The translations under genes were made by a program, and so were the position numbers. Of a DNA stretch of 64,000 bases, positions 13,081 through 23,800 are shown piece by piece. Within the stretch, counting starts at the first letter, position 1. The number at the start of each line of letters is the position of its first letter. The notes under the pieces were generated by a model that was not told where the DNA came from, ran no database searches, and saw only the letters and a program-made list of their open reading frames with translations. Origin of the DNA: Apostichopus japonicus (lineage: Eukaryota; Echinodermata; Holothuroidea; Aspidochirotida; Stichopodidae); the NCBI RefSeq assembly GCF_037975245.1, contig NC_092581.1:14351303-14415302 (forward strand), in the 5' to 3' direction.

Positions 13081-13363
13081 CAGGGGGTAGGAAGCTTCCG
13101 AAAAGTGGGGGGGGGCACAACATCAGAGGGGCACTTTCTCATTCCATGACCACCACTCGTTATGCTATAAACCCATACACTATCATATACTATCAATACT
13201 ATTATGGTGCATGTGACTCTATTTAAAATTAACAAAGGCTTAAGATATCCAAAAGACAGTTCTTCATCAAAGGGCACATTCTATTTTCCAGTAGGGCACA
13301 TTTACTATTTTAGAAAAAGTGGGGGGCACGTACCCCCCAATGCCCCCCGGCTCCTACCCCCTG
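13081..13363. mobile_element. hAT-type MITE with perfect 8-bp target duplication
   Basis: The left end CAGGGGGTAGGAAGC matches the reverse complement of the right end, CAGGGGGTAGGAGCC. The 283-bp element is flanked by CACTCCCT at 13073-13080 and 13364-13371. An 8-bp duplication and CAG..CTG ends are the hallmarks of the hAT superfamily. It has no coding capacity and no similarity in its body to the MITE at 58270. Confidence 0.88.
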
Positions 13364-15004
13364 CACTCCCTCCCAAAGACAGAGACGGTATGGGATCATC
13401 TGGCCCCCCTCCCAAATGTCCAAACTGGATTGGACAGAGCTTAGCCCCCCACCAATCTTTACCTCCTTCTGGTGCCCCTAACGATATGCATCATTTTCAA
13501 GTCCTTTTTTTTGTTTCCATCTGCTCACTCTATGACCCTTTGGAAAAGTCTCAAAGTAACACTTATAGTTATTCCATTTTAAGCTAAATGTGTTCAATTA
13601 ATGTGACCAGTAGCCACACATTTTCTAACCTAATTTAAAAACTTTTTTATGAAAAATGAGACCTTTTATGCCAGTTACGTTTTCAATTTTGGAAACAAAA
13701 TAAACATTAACATCTGTTTCAGGGTGTCCATGTGTATTACACCCAGCCACACATTTTTGTTTTTCAATCATTTTATAACTTTTTATAACAAATAAGGACC
13801 TTTCTACCAAACTTAATTTTGTTTCCATTTCTTATGGAAAATTAACATTTATTACGGATAAGATAATCAAAGGATATAAGCAGAGACACCATCGATCTAT
13901 CAAAAGTAACCTTCAATATACGGACAGGGTTCAAAATTCCAACGCAGCATCAGGGCTAATATGAAGTTCAAGGCAAGTTTAATGTCCATTTCGGCATTCC
14001 ATATCTGATTATAACCGGCTCATATTTACAGCTAATTTCTAATGGTTGTCCAGCCGTCTGAGACAACTTAGATTCTATTCGTCCATAATCATTTTTGGAG
14101 GTAGTTTACATCAAATATAGATTGCATTTGAACTAAAGACTATCAAACATGTAAACTGATAAACTGGTACCACCACAAAAGTTGCTGTTCTATTCACCAA
14201 ACCTGCACATCCTCTCCTATAGTGTATATATTGGTCATTGTTATTTTTGCTACATTGCTTCAGACATTGAAATTTGCTGTTCCGACAATCAGAAAGGGTA
14301 AGACCAGAAGGCCAGTAAGATCAGAAAAAATCTTAAAAACTTTGCCGTGATATATCGTAGCTGACCCAACATCACCAAACCCTCAAAGAGATTTATAAAC
14401 TAAAAGACCCACCATGCCATGAACTTTTTCAACAGAAACTCTCAATACAGACAAAATCTTTGTTTACTTAATTAAGGAGGAAGAACAGGGTGTTATTAAG
14501 GGTAAAGGGACACAATGAGGGTGCAAGAACTTGTGACAAAGAAATCTGCAAAAATCCTAAACATTATTAAATGTCTTTTAAAATAGATTTTGCATTAGCA
14601 AAGGAGTATTTGGCTACAAAATTATTTTTTAGAGCCATAGACTACAGAATGACAAAACCCAATGGTTTTGATAAATTCACACATCTTTTTTTTTTAAATA
14701 TCCAATAAGGTATTCAACATTTTAGTAGAGAAAATGGAAGTTGTAAATGGAAATGATGCTTTTGTACTATGATTTCAATTGCCCTCCTGGTGCAGGGTAC
14801 ATATGTACAATGTTACAACATTTTCTGTTAAGTTAGAAATGGGCTCTGTGAGGGTAATTTAAATTACCCATATCAGACAAATGTTTATGAAAAAGAAAAT
14901 ATTTATTTCTGTTGCATTTTATTTTTCCTAACTGTGTGCGATATATCGCACCTCTCGTAGGCATTTTAGGCTTGCGATCGCACTCACACACCTCAAACAG
15001 TCCT

Positions 15005-15160
15005 ACTAACAGTGTCCCCTTTAAGTCAGTGTCCCCTGTTAGATAGTTTCTCCTTTCAGACGACAGTTTCTCCTTTCAGACAATGTCCCCTTAAGGCAGT
15101 GTCCCCTTAAGGCAGTGTCCCCTTAAGACAGCCTCTCTTTTAGTGTCCCTTTCAAAGCAT
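15005..15160. repeat. Minisatellite of AGTGTCCCCTTAAGGC-type units
   Basis: Repeats such as AGTGTCCCCTT, GTTTCTCCTTTCAGAC and CAGTGTCCCCTTAAGG alternate with a spacing near 18 bp. At least seven units are visible. It lies in the intron upstream of exon 15535-15684 on the left (downstream) side. Confidence 0.75.
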
Positions 15161-15534
15161 GTTTCCAATTCAGATGATACAATTGTCAAAGTAACATGGG
15201 ATGATGAGGAGAGGAAGTGTGTTAATCACACAATATTTTTCAAATCAAAACTCTGTAACTTGGATTCAATTTCAACATTTTAGTCAGGGTGAGGTGTAAG
15301 CTTTTAATGATTTTGATGTTGAGCATGTATCATGAGATAATTAATCCTTACCATTAATTAGTGCTAACAAAGAACTTAGCTAATTGTCATGAGAAAAAAA
15401 ATTGGTAAGATGGGCTGCTGAGGCATAAAAAAACTGTTTCAATTAAAATGAGTCAAAGCTATATTAAGAGAATTTTTTTTTTAAAAAGAGAGCAAAAAGA
15501 AGGAATTAAAAGACAAGCGAGATGAACAATTTAC

Positions 15535-15684
15535 CATTTGTGGCAGCACCCCACGAAGACTGCTGGGCCTGTTGATTTTGTGCCATCTGGGCCTGTAAGA
15601 CAGCGTTGATTCCTGGGTTGGTGTTGAGACCGATGAGGTCGTTGGCGCTGCTAGACTGCGGTGGTGGAGGCTGCTGTGCGGGGG
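15535..15684 (-). CDS. PICALM: PICALM exon: Gln/Pro-rich tail (ANDLIGLN...SSWGAATN)
   Basis: This 150-bp exon encodes a Gln/Pro/Ala-rich, low-complexity stretch with SSSANDLIGLNTNPGINAVL and QSSWGAATN. The NDLI motif resembles clathrin-box-like or AP-2-binding peptides in adaptor tails. The acceptor is TTTCTAG, the donor is GTAAAT, and it is phase 1 on both sides. It can join the 11773-11880 exon (giving Ala) or skip it to the 9609-9908 exon (giving Asp) without changing frame. Confidence 0.92.
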
Positions 15685-17105
15685 CTAGAAATGGTTTGAT
15701 ATGGCTGAGTGAAGGCGCTGTTTTAAAAAGCTGAAACTACAGTTGTTGTTATTATCACTGTGTAAATTTATTCAAATAACTGAACTATTACTAACCTAAA
15801 AGCCTAATTTTACTACTTTTTTTTCACTCCATATTTCTGGACCCAGTTGGATCAAAGATTTTTTATAATTCTCAAAGAAATCATTGTTGCACAGGATTCA
15901 AAACATCATCCTTAGAAATAGCCAAAACAAAAGCCTTACATATCATCAAACCAACGAACGAATGAGAATTCTCAGAAAACGTAAATGAAGTCTTTTCACA
16001 TTCCATATGTGTCAACATTTAATTTTGTTAAAGGTTTTCATAGTTTCAACTAGTCAGTTTCTTTCAAAACGTCTAGTAGGACATTGATCAGTTCACATGT
16101 CGTATAAGTTCAGTATATAATGATCAGGCAAAGAGGCCTGTTTCCTTCTTTCTTCTTCAAATGTCTTATGTATTTTACTTTTTATGTCACTCCAGTCTTT
16201 TATTCTTTTTAACCAATAGGAAGTCACAATTTCCCCTGTGTGTATTAGGAGGAGGTTGTGTGTACTTTCAATGCTATGCCATCTGAATTGTCTGAACAAG
16301 CTATAGATTTGCATGAGACACTTTTTACACATGATATGTTATGCAAATGATGTAACATTAATACTACACTTTCTGATCACAATATTTTGACAAACAAACA
16401 AAAATCATGTAGAGGCAAAAATTCTCTTTTCTGAAGAAGGATACTTTTCATTATTCATGAACTTAATATTTCATATTCTAAGATGAATCCATGAAAAAAG
16501 GATTATTTTGGAGAACAAAAGACGCAGTTTGCTCTGCTTGACTGCCTGAAAAAGCATTTTTTTTAAAATTTAGTTTGAACGTTAATAAGTAGCTAACTAC
16601 AATGACTTTAGTGAGTAGCAGCAATACTGTCAACTGTCTTTGCTCATTTATCTTAAAGCTGCGTTAGAGAGTTCAAATATGATACACACTGGAAAACAGA
16701 AAATAAAAGAGTCTCCTTTAACTTTCTGGTTGTGGCAAAAGATACTTGAAACAGAACCAACTGCATCTACAGATTTTGGCAAATTTCCAAGTACATACGG
16801 TTACCAATAAATTTTGATTTTCTTGTCTTCCCAGACAATGCAACTTCAACGATGTTCTCATTAAGAGAGGAATTCATTGAAATATTTTCGCTACTTGGTA
16901 AGTTTGGAGTGATAATTCCAAAGATCTGAAATCCAAATTTGGTGGTGTGATTTATTTTTTTACCTCCGTCAAACTCATTATGCAGCTTTTATACAAAACT
17001 GTCAAGTGAGGTTGCTATGAATGAATGATGTATGGAAAAATGCTTGACTTGAATTCTGGTCACATTATTAGTGGCCTGCAAATAAAATCATGTCAATCTG
17101 ATTAC
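15685..17105 (-). other. Intron, nothing recognised
   Basis: No repeat array, exon or element was recognised in this 1.4-kb intron. A short open frame at 16093-16332 on the minus strand has no recognisable features. Confidence 0.5.
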
Positions 17106-17286
17106 CTGGCGATGTAAACAGATCTTGAGATGGGGCTGTCTGCCGGGATGCTTCCAAGACTGGAGATGGTGCACCGAATGGGTTGGAGGGGGCCAATGGT
17201 GCCGGCTGCTGGGCAGGCGGTGGCGTGGCTTGAACGACTGGCTGGTGAGAAGGTGATCCAGTGGCAATTTCTTTTAAACGAGCTTG
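17106..17286 (-). CDS. PICALM: PICALM exon: Pro-rich linker with NPF and DLF motifs
   Basis: The exon begins QARLKEIATGSP (compare the vertebrate EQRLKELAKKP), then runs through a Pro/Gln-rich linker with SNPFGAPSP and ends SQDLFTSP. NPF is the classical EH-domain ligand (Eps15, intersectin) and DLF is an AP-2/clathrin-type short motif, so this exon supplies tail binding sites. The acceptor is TTTCAG, the donor is GTAATC, entry phase is 0 and exit phase is 1. Confidence 0.93.
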
Positions 17287-17910
17287 CTGAAATTGATAAA
17301 GAGAGATAATTGTTTACTTATATTTGAGACTGTTCCTACATCGTGGAAGAAAATGCCGGTGACTTGGGGGTACAAAAGGGACCGGAGAAGATGAAATGTC
17401 AAGGAGCACAGAGAGGTGATGGGTGCATGCACCACATGAAAGTGAAGAAAATCCCCATATAAAGAACTGTGTTGGAAGACGGGGAGTACTAACAAAATAA
17501 TGGTCACAAGTGGAAAATGGACCAATCAAATTTGGATCGAGAACTCGACGATGAAAATTCGGCCGACATATTTTAAAATCAAGGGGTATATAACTGATTT
17601 TAGAGCACGCAGCAAATGCTGTACACAACACAAAGGTACAGTAGGAATGACAGAGATATGTTTTGCACAGTTTTAAGTGAAGAGTTAATAACTCTATTTT
17701 AGATTCATAAAAAAATTACTTCAAAAACATTTGGAAAGCTGCATTTTTCCTAGTGTTTCTTGCGCAGTAAAAAAAAGGAGAGACACATTTGATCATCTCT
17801 TCCTAAAACTGGCAATAATTATGATCTATATTTTGTCGGCAAATTTGTTTTCTCTCTAAATAGAAGCAGTTGCCCCCAGTCTTCAACACAATTCTTTCTC
17901 TCATACTCAC

Positions 17911-17946
17911 AAAAACTTGACCGTTAGATGTCTGATCTTGTTCCAT
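17911..17946 (-). CDS. PICALM: PICALM 36-bp micro-exon (MEQDQTSNGQVF)
   Basis: A 36-bp open segment, MEQDQTSNGQVF, lies between a TTTTCAG acceptor and a GTGAGT donor and is phase 0 on both sides. Skipping it would keep the frame, so it may be alternatively used. It sits between the charged helix and the QARLKEIA exon. I know no counterpart in vertebrate PICALM, so support rests on splice sites, phase and position. Confidence 0.72.
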
Positions 17947-18184
17947 CTGAAAACGACAAGACATCACATTAAAAAGCGGAAAGTTTGGACAAAACTGACC
18001 AATCGAAAGTGGGCTTCATACTGCCCTTTCTTTGCTCAGATAAGAAGATCTGATGTCTGTCACTTTTGACAATACATCAACAGTCAACGTCAACAGTCAA
18101 CGTACAACACGAACAACGTGAATATCAGATTAAACTCGAAACAAGTTTGTAAATTCTCTTACCTGTTTTTTTGCTTTTTCTTTA

Positions 18185-18657
18185 TTCTTTTAGTATGTAT
18201 AGTTTAATACTTGATGATGATGTTGGCTTGTGACTATTAACATAAATTATACATAATTTATGCATGTACTTCATTTGAGCACATTTGCATTGATGTAGAA
18301 GTAGTGAATATGCATGACCTGAAACTGAAATCACTATTTTGTTCTCTTTATTCTTTTAGTATATATAGTTACTTGATGATGATGTTGACTTGTGACTATT
18401 AACATACAATATACATAATTTATGCATGTACTGCATTTGGGTACATTTGCATTGATGTAGAAGTTGTGAATATGCATGACTTGAAACTGGAATCACTGTT
18501 TTTTTTTTAATTCTTTTAGTATATATAGTTACTTGAAGATGATGTTGGCCTGTAACCATTAACACACAATATACATCATTTATGCATGTACTACATTTGG
18601 GTATATTTGCATTGATGTAAAAGTTGTGAATATGCATGACTTGGAAACTGGAATCAC
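18185..18657. repeat. Tandem array, about 163-bp unit, three copies
   Basis: TTCTTTTAGTATATATAGTT begins units at about 18185, 18351 and 18511. Each contains GATGATGTTGGCTTGTGAC, TTTATGCATGTACT and GTGAATATGCATGAC blocks. The first unit overlaps a possible 24-bp micro-exon (18163-18186). Confidence 0.9.
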
Positions 18658-19753
18658 GGCAAATGCTGGCGGGCAGTTGTTTAGCTAGTTAGTACTACGG
18701 AAGAGGACTGGGGAACAGTACAATTTATTGCTCATGACCACACGTTCTGCTGTAGGGCTCAGTAGCCAATGAAGTGCGATGCAAACTGATATTGTCTAAA
18801 AACAGCATAAGAATGCAACTAGCGTCCTGCATAAAAAACTCATAGTGTTATTTGGAAATAAAACAACTTCTTGAAAAAAGTCTTAAACACTATAGTTGAT
18901 ACTAAAAATCTTATAGAAATGCTTTTAAGTTTGTCTCAAGTAAACAAAAGGAAACCCCCAGAAAATGAACACAAAGGCTCATAAAACCATGTATTTTGCC
19001 TAAGTTATACAAGAGATCAATTTCTGAATCAGACATGGAAATGTGTGCATGAGGCCAAAGCAAACATGCTTAGAATCCAATAGAATTAAATCAGTTTAAA
19101 CTACTGTATTAAACCTTTAAGAGACTAGCATTAGTTTGATCATATGCCATCTTTATATTAACTTATGTTCCTCAATAGGTTCTGAGTGATCATTTAGAAA
19201 TTTTGGTGAGAAGCAAATGCAAGCAGCCAAGAGGTGGCTCGAGGAATGAACTTTGAGCGAGTGTTCAAAGCGTTAAGCTTTTCAATACCAACTTGCGATG
19301 ACCAACTTGCTCAAGACCCAAAAAGGTTTACTTGCACAAAATATGCCTCACATTGAGCAACTGAGTTGATTCATTGATCATTTGTTGTATGTCCACCAAA
19401 CAGCTTAAATATATATTTTTTTCCCCCTTTCTTTTTTTTAGCCATTTAATGAGCATTTAATAATCAGTTGTTTTGGAGATATCAAAGGCTGTAAACACAG
19501 AGAGCCAGAGGAACATAAAACTTATCCTTCACCATGTCTGGGAAGTTATACAGAGACAGAAAGAGAGAGAGAAATAAAATGTCACACATAACTTCTCAGA
19601 GAGAATTTCCAACAGAGCAAACAGAGAGACTGCAATGACTATAAGCTATCAAGAAACTGAATCGGCAGCGCAGACAGAGACGGAGAGCTGAGAGTAATTT
19701 GTGTTACATCTAAGATGTGAAAGATTAACTGTAATTTTGAGCGATAATCTCAC

Positions 19754-19865
19754 CTTCAGGGCTGCTAATCGTTCCTTCTCTTCCTCGAGGGCCCTCTCTT
19801 TCTCTTTGTCGTTTGCCGATAGGGCCGTGGAGAACGCCGTCACCACCTGCTTGGCTGTGTGAGGT
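19754..19865 (-). CDS. PICALM: PICALM exon: charged helix (PHTAKQVV...KERLAALK)
   Basis: This exon completes the Lys codon from the previous exon and encodes PHTAKQVVTAFSTALSANDK followed by EKERALEEEKERLAALK. The Glu/Lys-rich segment is the counterpart of the vertebrate REKQAALEEEQARLKALK stretch, a predicted helix or coiled coil just after ANTH. The acceptor is TTTTTCAG, the donor is GTGAGA, entry phase is 2 and exit phase is 0. Confidence 0.94.
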
Positions 19866-19914
19866 CTGAAAAAGAAGGAAGATGTCCAGAGTGATGGAAG
19901 AATGTAGTGAGATC

Positions 19915-20150
19915 TAAACTTGAAGGGAAAAATGGAGGGGGTTGGAGGGGGAAGGGAAGAGGTAAGGGAAGGGGGAAGAGAAGGGGAAGGTTAGGGGAGA
20001 CAGGGAAGGGGAGAGAGGGAAGGGGAGAGAGGGAAGGGGAGAGAGGGAAGGTGAGAGAGGGAAGGGGAAGGGGAGGGGAAGAGCGAATGGAAAGGGGTAA
20101 GGGAATGGTAAGGCAAGGGGAAAATGAAGGGGAAGGGATGGGGATAAGTG
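19915..20150. repeat. Polypurine tract of GGGGAAGGGGAGAGA-type repeats
   Basis: More than 200 bases are almost pure purine on the plus strand, with irregular GGGAAGGGGAGAGAG units. It lies 50 bp into the intron upstream (gene sense) of the 19754-19865 exon, so the transcript carries it as a long polypyrimidine tract just before that exon's acceptor. Confidence 0.9.
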
Positions 20151-21112
20151 ACAGGCTAGGAAATTGCATAATAAATCCTATGTTATAACTGGCTATGACA
20201 AATTCATTTACTTTATGGTTTTCATGTGACTCGACGAGATATTTCTTCATCGTAAATACGTTTCACTCCATACCTATCTCAATCACGGTGAAAAAGACAA
20301 GTTACTGGCCCAACCAACAAAATTATTTTTATTTTTTTTGGGTAGGAGGAGGAGTAAGAGAATACTATACTTTTATTTTCAATTTTATTACATGAAAACC
20401 TGGAAAAAGAATATATTTTGAACAGGGGTTTCTCCTAGGATAAGTAGAGACTATGCAACCATGATTTTTACAAGCTGATCAAAACATACAAAATATGCTC
20501 ACTGAGCTGTAGTATATAGTCCCTTCATATTAGAATACCTTACACAGTCTCACACGAAACTATTTACATAAGTAATAGTAGAACACAATAAACAACATCT
20601 GTCTGGTGGGAAAATCCCTTTTCTTTAGTATGAAAATGACCATGTGTTTACACACTGCAAGTAAGCTGTTTCTTCTATATGGTTTGCATTTATATGCATG
20701 TAAAACCCATACAATTCAGTAACTCAGTCATAGCCACAAAAACTTAATGAAGCTAATCTTTACAGTAGCCTAAGACACTGTTAAAGTTTGATACAGGTAT
20801 TAAACATCAATCAGAGTAAATTTCAAGCCAGAAATCCACTCCAAAATTTAGATAAAGTCATGTCACATTACATTAGTCAGCCACTGGTCAGCAAGTCACT
20901 CACAAGTCAGCTAAGTACGGTCAAGTTATTCGTCAGGTCAAGTTTGTCACAAGTTATATCCAAGTCCCAAGAAGTTTCTGGGCAACAAAAGTTCATCAAG
21001 GTACCTACGTATAACCTTCTAACAAAAGCAGAGTCTATCTAGAATATTTGGGCAAGGCCAAAAATTGGTCACCCTTATATGACCTAATGACCATGTTTAG
21101 TATAACCCTTAC

Positions 21113-21189
21113 TTGCTCCAGTTTGCTTTTGTTTTGCCTTCCAGGGACGCCAGGTGACCCTCCAAAGCCTCCAAGAGGCTGCTTGGGGC
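21113..21189 (-). CDS. PICALM: PICALM exon: end of ANTH domain (APSSLLEALEGHLASLEGK)
   Basis: This 77-bp exon encodes APSSLLEALEGHLASLEGK and then TKANWS, ending with two bases of a Lys codon. APSSLL-(D/E)-ALE-HL-SLEGK is the hallmark end of the ANTH domain. The acceptor is TTACAG, the donor is GTAAGG, entry phase is 0 and exit phase is 2. It follows the 50785-50826 exon directly, as in other animals, although 29.6 kb of intron separates the two. Confidence 0.96.
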
Positions 21190-22689
21190 CTGTAAGCAAT
21201 TCAGAGAAAGAACGATAGTTATTGAATATTCACTGATATTTGTCAAATATATTAATCAATAATTGTGAAAGTCTAGCCTACCTCTTCAGGAGATGTGACA
21301 CTCACTAAACAATCACAGAGAAATCCCATCCTCGAGGCTGAACTTATTTCCGAATCAAGTTATAAATTATCTTAGCCATTGTGATCTTCTTATTTACAGT
21401 ACATCCTGGATTGTATTTGAATGAAAACATGAGTAAAATTCATCCATCAGAATTTTTTTTTGTTCTGTTTTTTTGTCCCAAGCAACCTGAAATTCGGTTG
21501 CATTCACAGACCTGTCCGATAATCAACAAACTATACAAAACAAATTAACCAGAGAAATGCTTGCTCTTTGAACTTAAAACTGACACCTGGAGAGCGAAAA
21601 TGCTGAATTAGACTTTGAATGATGTTGTAGGTAACCCATCTCTTTTAATTACATATTTTTGCAAGTTCTAAAGAGTCCACATTTCCTTCTGGTTCACAAA
21701 TGTTACTCAGACGGAGGTGCCAACAATAAATTGGATTATGTTGCTGATGTAGAAAAGAGTCATTCCAGAGAAAAATATGTCTAGATATTTTAAGACAAGT
21801 TGCAAGGTAAAACATGAACATATACCAAACTAGAGTACAGAACTCTAAGACAATTTAACATACCAAACAAGACTATTTTGAGCTGGTGCTCTCAAGGCAA
21901 TAAATATGAAATCAATTTCATCATGTTCTGTGGCACAACATGGATGCCAAAATTTTGTTTCTGACCGTGTACGGAAATATCATGAATCGCAGTACCAAGA
22001 TAGAAAGCTTCTGTTTTACAAGGACGTAAACCAGTCTAGAACTTCTACATGCACACAAAATTAGCAAACTTAAAAAAATATATAATTTTTTAAAAATATT
22101 TTGGGGAGGGGGGTTCAATTCACCCATCACCTATTGCTGAGTTCAAGCAAAGTATCATGCATGAAGTTTTATAAATATTTAGTAAGGATACTTTAAATGA
22201 TTCATGCATGTCTATATCTGGCTACAAATGGGACAAATATTCAATGCTTCTCCATCAATTGAGTTTAATATCACAGTCATACTTCGTTTAGAAGAATGAA
22301 TGCCAGTCTAAATGTTAATAATTTTCCACAACACTTGGCATGGGACATTTCTAAGCTCTATCTGAGACAAACGAATCACTGCATCATACAGTTGTCCGGG
22401 GACACGACTGTCTTTTTATATTTTTGCTCTGGACTCATTGCACACAGAATTACAAATGTCACGTAAAGAGAAACTATGCTTGATGATAAACCTCGAAATG
22501 AGATATCTTTTTCCCCCATAATTGAAATGATTAAATATAAGGAGGTGAAGATGAGGGAATTTCTTACATGTACACTGAAATTTAGAATCCCCCCAAAAAA
22601 TTCAATAAACTTTCAGGGATAACCTGAACCTGAACTACTTGGTTAATGGTAGAAAAGAATTTAAAGGGAGTGAAGACTCGCACACAAAG

Positions 22690-23000
22690 AAACGTCTCAT
22701 GCCGGTAATCTGACCTAGTTTCGAATGAGGTGTAACAGAAGTGTTAGACACCACCATCGATCCCAGAAAATACACACACAGCTTGCTACCGTCGGTAATT
22801 AGACACTAGTGTACAGTCAATACATGCAGCTACGGTCAATACCCATAACACAATGTACATAGCAGCTCTGGACATCTCAGGTCCAGATAAAAGATAACAA
22901 GGTATCAGGTTTCATTACTGTCTGCATATTGTAGTGACAAGAAGAAAACTTCAAAAAAAAATTAATATCACTTGCAAGCAATGGAAAGTTAACTTTTTTC
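22690..23000 (+). repeat. Dispersed repeat, copy 1
   Basis: This roughly 310-bp stretch matches 30780-31070 closely, in the same orientation. Shared blocks include GAGGTGTAACAGAAGTGTTA, ACCATCGATCCCAGAAAATA, GACATCTCAGGTCCAG and GTATCAGGTTTCATTACTG. The copies differ by scattered substitutions and small gaps, so they are not recent tandem copies. No coding frame is evident. Confidence 0.88.
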
Positions 23001-23574
23001 AGAGGGCGACACATGGTTTGGGGTGAGACTTCAATGCCTTTAAGTTTCACTCCCTCTTTTCAAAGTACTTAAACTCTTCCCCATCATCCATTTCACAATT
23101 CACAGAATAGGCCGCATAAATTTCTAAACTCCATGTAACTTCTCTCTACGGTCTCACCCTCTCATTTCTTATCGTAACAGAACATCTACAGTATAAACTC
23201 TAATACTTGATGAAATGATACAACACACACTAAAGCAAATTCATAAACAGCTCATGGGAGGAAATATACAAAATATAAATGTACCCCATTTGCTGTAGCT
23301 TTTAGATAAAGTAAGCATCGTAAGTCATACATAATGAACAATGTAAGCACTGGGGGAAAAAGCAATGTGTTAAATACAGTATTTATAAAGTAACATACAG
23401 CAATAACAAAATTTATGAGTTAAATACACTTTTCATTACCCATGTGATAAAGCTTTGGTAATAATGGTACAGATAAACCAAGAGGTCAGGTAATGGAGTG
23501 GGAGGGGTGGAAGGGGGTTGGGGTGACACCATAGTGGCTCATCTGCAGTAAAAGTAGCTTGTTCGTTGATAGGA

Positions 23575-23800
23575 CATGATAATAAAAATAATACCAAATT
23601 TATATAGCGCTCTAATCAGTCAAGACGTGCTCCACAGCGCCTTACAATGAGAACAACTTACTGAACGAAACAGCTAGACTTGATAGGCTATTTGGTATAA
23701 ATATGATTTAACTTCACACCGAAAAATTAGTTAAGGAGTAAGCGTCTCCAGTGTTTTGTGGTACAGAGTTCCACAGTTTTGCAGCTGCCACAAATATTTT
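23575..23800 (-). repeat. Probable old retroelement fragment
   Basis: TTTATATAGCGCTC near 23600 and CACAGCGCCTTACA near 23635 are typical of dispersed repeats seen in many marine invertebrates. On the minus strand a short reading AAAKLWNSVPQNTGDAYS resembles element-derived coding sequence. It is short and stopped on both sides. The assignment is weak. Confidence 0.35.

Noticed and set aside
19840-20250. Pro/Leu/Ser-rich 136-residue frame
   Set aside because: It is the translation of the polypyrimidine strand of a simple repeat and overlaps a real PICALM exon in another frame.
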